Shown here in pieces: positions 60,101-64,000 of a DNA stretch of 64,000 nt (positions within the stretch are counted from its first letter, which is position 1; each line of letters begins with the position of its first letter). The DNA is from Chondrilla cf. caribensis (taxonomy: Eukaryota > Porifera > Demospongiae > Chondrillida > Chondrillidae). Location of the stretch: assembly GCA_964020155.1 (NCBI GenBank), contig OZ026557.1, positions 430,001 to 494,000 of the forward strand, read 5' to 3'. The notes beneath the pieces were generated by a model. It saw nothing but the letters and a program-made list of their open reading frames with translations. It was not told the origin of the DNA and did not search any database. Position numbers and translations under genes: made by a program.

Positions 60101-60752
60101 CAAGTTGATCTAATTCTATAATTCAATGTATACATATAATTTCAATTTCAATACTCCCCACAGTGTGCGGAGTATTCCTGTTACGATTCAATCTATCCAT
60201 GTGATCCCAATTTCAAAAACAAAAATATATCAATACAGCAAAATACAGACATATTCTATTTCACGTAGCGAGGTCCTGAACCACGTTCACAACTAGTTTA
60301 ATTTTATGCTTAGTAAATTGGATGCATTCGTTAACACTATGCAGCACAGGCAGTGTAATATTGAACAAAGTTCTGGACTACTTTCACAGCTATTTATCCA
60401 GTACAATTAGCAGTACTAAACCTGGCCATTGCGGCTGCAGCACGTACTAGGTGTGGACGCATAAGTGTCTCAGTCTAAGGTAACCTTCAAGGGTCGGCAG
60501 TTATGCATTTGGTACCCTCAACGTTTGCTTGGTATTGGGCTTAGCCATAAATAGGCACCATAATGCTCTGTATTCATTAAAATTATAGTATCCATGATAG
60601 ACAAGACTCGGACAGGTGATCACAATTCGTGGCCCGGCACAGTACCACGCGAGGTCGGTTGGATCAAAAAACTTGCATGTGAGAGTTACTGAGTCACCTT
60701 GTCTACTCTTCGTCGGTTCGGGTTCCTCTGAGTCTTGCTGCGGCGAAGCCAT
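40024..60752 (-). CDS. multi-SH3 ROCO protein: 14 SH3 domains followed by ROC and COR
   Basis: Model (minus): first exon 60752-60698 (MASPQQDSEEPEPTKSRQ, tentative), SH3 exons 54915-54751, 54661-54497, 54404-54240, 54177-53998, 50620-50456, 50370-50206, 50125-49961, 49897-49718, 47214-47050, 46960-46796, 46703-46539, 46476-46297, 42957-42793, 42699-42502, then the ROC-COR exon 42185-40024. Every SH3 exon is class 1-1 and a multiple of three; the sum gives 1534 residues. SH3 domains bind proline-rich ligands; ROC-COR is a dimerising GTPase. The combination suggests a multivalent adaptor whose assembly is set by a GTP switch (inference). The tandem SH3 cassettes are nearly identical, so assembly error or polymorphism in copy number is possible. 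Two exons have a mutated donor. The link from 60698 to 54915 crosses 5.8 kb and is the weakest join. Confidence 0.7.
42502..42957 (-). CDS. last two SH3 exons before ROC
   Basis: Exon 42957-42793 (55 codons) is the same SH3 type as the first exon of each cassette (ALYDY-like TVQHSYRAEKDDELDLEEGD, then GWLRGVKQERSGWFPGSHI). Exon 42699-42502 (66 codons) is a different SH3 (GRWRGVNRERTGWFPGTCV) with a Ser/Glu linker that joins in phase to the ROC exon. Conserved SH3 features are the acidic ELDLEEGD, the Trp pair and the GWFPG strand. The donor GGAT/GTATGT is intact here. Confidence 0.88.
42986..43290. other. intron sequence with a fragment of the SH3-unit spacer
   Basis: Around 43150-43200 it matches the sequence beside the last SH3 exon of each cassette (AAAGTATCAGACTGACATGT), so an older unit was probably truncated here. 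Confidence 0.5.
43291..44636 (+). pseudogene. Crypton-like tyrosine recombinase relic
   Basis: Decayed + strand coding sequence in several frames. Near 43520-43680 it resembles the N-terminal core of Crypton/KIAA1958-type recombinases (KCANLFQEWRRECNSRF.., then a KWLCRF-type helix). At 43970-44120 comes the RYS/HSKNHSGGLK region, and at 44265-44390 the C-terminal catalytic box NHSLRAYAVTKLF..VPEKLIMERSGH, with the R of HxLR and the GH of the HxxxGH pair. Frame shifts and stops (for example after CCSIIA) break it. It lies in an intron of the SH3-ROCO gene, opposite strand. Confidence 0.65.
44715..45490. repeat. dispersed repeat family copy with a terminal-type hairpin
   Basis: Starts AGAGCGTTAGCGAGGTTAAT (shared with 55720) and contains the perfect hairpin GGGGCTGCC-GCA-GGCAGCCCC (45069-45089). 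It then has the TTTTCATTTCGACTT block shared with 18055, 20945 and 22700. On the minus strand it carries a small frame beginning near 45486 with MASQFDVPND. The family is multicopy; its class is unknown. Confidence 0.65.
45500..46260. other. intron, nothing recognised
   Basis: No known domain or repeat was recognised between the dispersed element and the last exon of SH3 cassette 3. Confidence 0.4.
46297..47214 (-). CDS. SH3 cassette 3 (four SH3 exons)
   Basis: Exons 47214-47050, 46960-46796, 46703-46539 and 46476-46297 encode four different SH3 types (A, B, C, D), each 55 or 60 codons, class 1-1. Type motifs: A GWLRGVKQERSGWFPGS, B GWWRGMIGEREGLFPAG, C RCKGLVEEKEGWFPGN, D WWIGQLKGKNCLFPANN. 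In exon A the donor reads GGAT/ATACGT instead of GTACGT, and its acceptor is TTAG/TTATT instead of TTAG/GTATT (still AG). Confidence 0.88.
47220..48425. other. intercassette spacer, duplicated
   Basis: Spacer sequence (for example CAACAGCTGACAACAAAGGG near 47378) recurs near 50780 and 55080, showing that the SH3 cassettes were duplicated with their flanks. No exon was recognised in it. Confidence 0.65.
48428..49370. repeat. 54-bp minisatellite, about 17 copies
   Basis: Unit GGGAGCACTACCAAGGGTGA..TACTAGTGTAT, 54 bp. The unit is a multiple of three without stops on either strand, so frames of 300-350 codons exist in both directions. It lies in an intron of the SH3-ROCO gene and is related to the array at 51885-53420 and the inverted copies at 1094-1233. 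I treat it as non-coding. Confidence 0.94.
49718..50620 (-). CDS. SH3 cassette 2 (four SH3 exons)
   Basis: Exons 50620-50456, 50370-50206, 50125-49961 and 49897-49718, in the same A-B-C-D order as the other cassettes. Exon A has the mutated donor GGAT/ATACGT; read through, its frame runs about 24 codons into the intron before a stop. Exon B differs most from its homologues (NKPENGWWRGMIGEREGLFL). Confidence 0.88.
50640..51880. other. intercassette spacer, duplicated
   Basis: Parallel to 47220-48425, with many small differences. No exon was recognised. Confidence 0.6.
51885..53420. repeat. 54-bp minisatellite, about 28 copies
   Basis: Same unit as at 48428-49370. Variants (GCTGTAAAG, GAGAGCACTACCAGGGG) recur in blocks, showing internal duplication. 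Stop-free frames of more than 450 codons on both strands are a consequence of the 54-bp period. Confidence 0.94.
53574..53767. mobile_element. degenerate MITE related to the one at 6113
   Basis: Ends CAGGAGAACTTCTATTAAAG and, reversed, CAGTAGAACCTCTTTGTAAA; about 194 bp, no coding capacity. The TA duplication is imperfect. Confidence 0.62.
53998..54915 (-). CDS. SH3 cassette 1 (four SH3 exons)
   Basis: Exons 54915-54751, 54661-54497, 54404-54240 and 54177-53998, types A-B-C-D, all class 1-1. Donor of exon A is intact (GGAT/GTACGT). It is the most upstream cassette found; no further SH3-like sequence was seen up to 60.7 kb. Confidence 0.88.
55300..55400. repeat. foldback patch (GTTGGCAGCTAT..ATAGCTGCCAAC)
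   Basis: Short perfect inverted repeat around 55332-55360 followed by TGTCCTGAATCCTCCAGGAC, a pattern of small DNA-transposon ends. A related sequence (AAGGGTCGGCAGTTAT) is near 60488. Confidence 0.5.
55735..57770. repeat. about 2-kb tandem repeat, unit 1
   Basis: Begins TTTCCGGTCCATAGCGAGTC and matches 57786 onward. It carries on the minus strand a frame starting near 56174 (MADQFELPND..) that stays open for about 70 codons. It ends near GTAGCGAGGTCCTGAACCAC, which also ends the repeat at 60265. Located in the long first intron of the SH3-ROCO model. Confidence 0.85.
57786..60290. repeat. tandem repeat, units 2 and 3
   Basis: Unit 2 (57786-58980) copies the start of unit 1. In its homologous minus frame the Trp codon of AQWG is TGA, so the frame is closed. 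Unit 3 (about 58980-60290) lacks the first part. Shared markers are ATAGGTCAAAAA (56440, 58480, 59005) and the ATTACAAA..GAAATCATGC block. Confidence 0.82.
60698..60752 (-). CDS. possible first coding exon of the SH3-ROCO gene
   Basis: ATG at 60752-60750, 18 codons (MASPQQDSEEPEPTKSRQ), donor CAAG/GTGACT leaving in phase 1, which is what every SH3 exon accepts. A short acidic, proline-containing leader is plausible. No other initiating exon was found upstream of cassette 1. Alternative: it belongs to a different gene. Confidence 0.45.
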
Positions 60753-61080
60753 CAACAACTTCACCAACTTATGAACCAGTCGCCGTCAAAGATGGAGCCA
60801 GGGGATGATGAAAGAGGTCCAGTATACACTGCTACACCGCGGGTGGTAGAATCGGTAGTAAAATCTATGGCAAAACCAAATGTTAGGATAAACACATATT
60901 GCAATCTATGCCATTACAATCCTAACATTTAAGGGTCTATGATTCCCAAAAACCACGCACTTGAGTCAAACCATAGGTCAAACCGAACTACCGTCGATTG
61001 CGATCGTTTGCATTCGAACCGCGGATCGTATGAATATCGTTAATTTTGGCGGACAACAATAACAACAAACCGGGGAACAA
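60753..61080 (-). promoter_or_regulatory. possible promoter of the SH3-ROCO gene
   Basis: A CpG-richer stretch upstream of the candidate start, with an E2F-like TTTTGGCGG near 61045 and several CGATCG/CGAAC words. A 12-bp inverted repeat AAATGTTAGGAT..ATCCTAACATTT lies at about 60878-60930. Function is inferred from position. Confidence 0.3.
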
Positions 61081-61099
61081 CAACATACTGAAACAACAA

Positions 61100-61589
61100 A
61101 ATTTCACAAACATGAAATGTCTGATAAATGGATCAGTCATACTATAGAAAAACCAAAGGTATGAACAGAAATATTAGTATCTTCTACAGCCAGGGTTCTT
61201 GCATTTTAGCTGATAGCCAACAGGTTTACAACCCCAGCATACGTATGTCCAGTAGTATATAACTATATTTGGTATATTTGTGAGCTGTATATACACGTGC
61301 TGTAATTGGCATTCCATGTAGCTAGGTTAAAAGGTGAACCAGCCACTACAGCACTATAATAGCCCTAGCTATATAGCTATACAGCTCCTCATGGTGGGAG
61401 AATAACCATGCTAGCATGTGATGATCACATGCAGACTTAGTTAACATATTTAAACCGTTAGTGCTATTTGACAATGTGTGAGTTAGAATACTGTAGACAC
61501 TCCTGAGAACTGAAAGGTTTCACTTGATACTAATATCAATGATAATAATATAATTTTAATTGCAGCAATAATCAAAACATACATAATAT
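61100..61589. other. intergenic, nothing recognised
   Basis: AT-rich sequence between the candidate promoter and the segmental duplication. No frame or motif is worth naming. Confidence 0.45.

Positions 61590-64000
<2,411 letters not shown>

Overview
The window looks like nuclear DNA of an early-branching animal, most likely a demosponge of the Amphimedon type. This is inferred from animal-specific domain combinations (TRIM-NHL, CARD, Death, NACHT, many ROC-COR proteins), short phase-consistent GT-AG introns, and dense micro- and minisatellites. No database search was possible. Gene models were built by hand from open frames, splice signals and reading phase.

Layout. 1-400: CA microsatellite and a possible last exon of an unknown + strand gene. 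641-3847 (+): two-exon TRIM-NHL E3 ubiquitin ligase. 5220-20543 (-): a chain of phase-compatible exons. Its well-supported core (5220-11980) encodes NACHT, leucine-rich segment, ROC GTPase, COR and a C-terminal Death domain. An upstream Death-domain exon (16116-16405) probably belongs to it. Further upstream lie a CARD, an unrecognised domain and small repeated exons (17374-20543), which may be the same gene or a separate CARD-Death gene. 18-23.8 kb: tandem duplications of an exon pair, one copy carrying a 617-bp TA-inserting transposon. 23.8-36.6 kb: gene-poor, with a 4.4-kb 17-bp satellite and a few tentative exons. 36664-39655 (-): ROC-like/COR/Death protein without a P-loop. 40024-60752 (-): 14 SH3 domains followed by ROC-COR, with SH3 exons in three tandem four-exon cassettes separated by minisatellites and a Crypton-like relic. 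62234-64000 (-): 3' part of a further COR/Death gene that runs off the window.

How it fits together. Four ROC-COR (ROCO family) genes lie head-to-tail on the minus strand. Each carries a different adaptor set: NACHT plus Death, Death only, SH3 array, Death only (partial). This resembles an innate-immunity or cell-death signalling cluster that evolves by exon shuffling.

Three observations stand out. (1) A NACHT-LRR-ROC-COR-Death fusion joins NLR and ROCO architectures in one reading frame. (2) In three paralogues the small exon linking COR to Death is flanked by complementary (GU)n and (CA)n intron tracts; skipping that exon would shift the frame and remove the Death domain. (3) The duplicated Death-domain exons of two paralogues differ only by amino-acid-changing substitutions packed into one patch, while the flanking introns are nearly identical.
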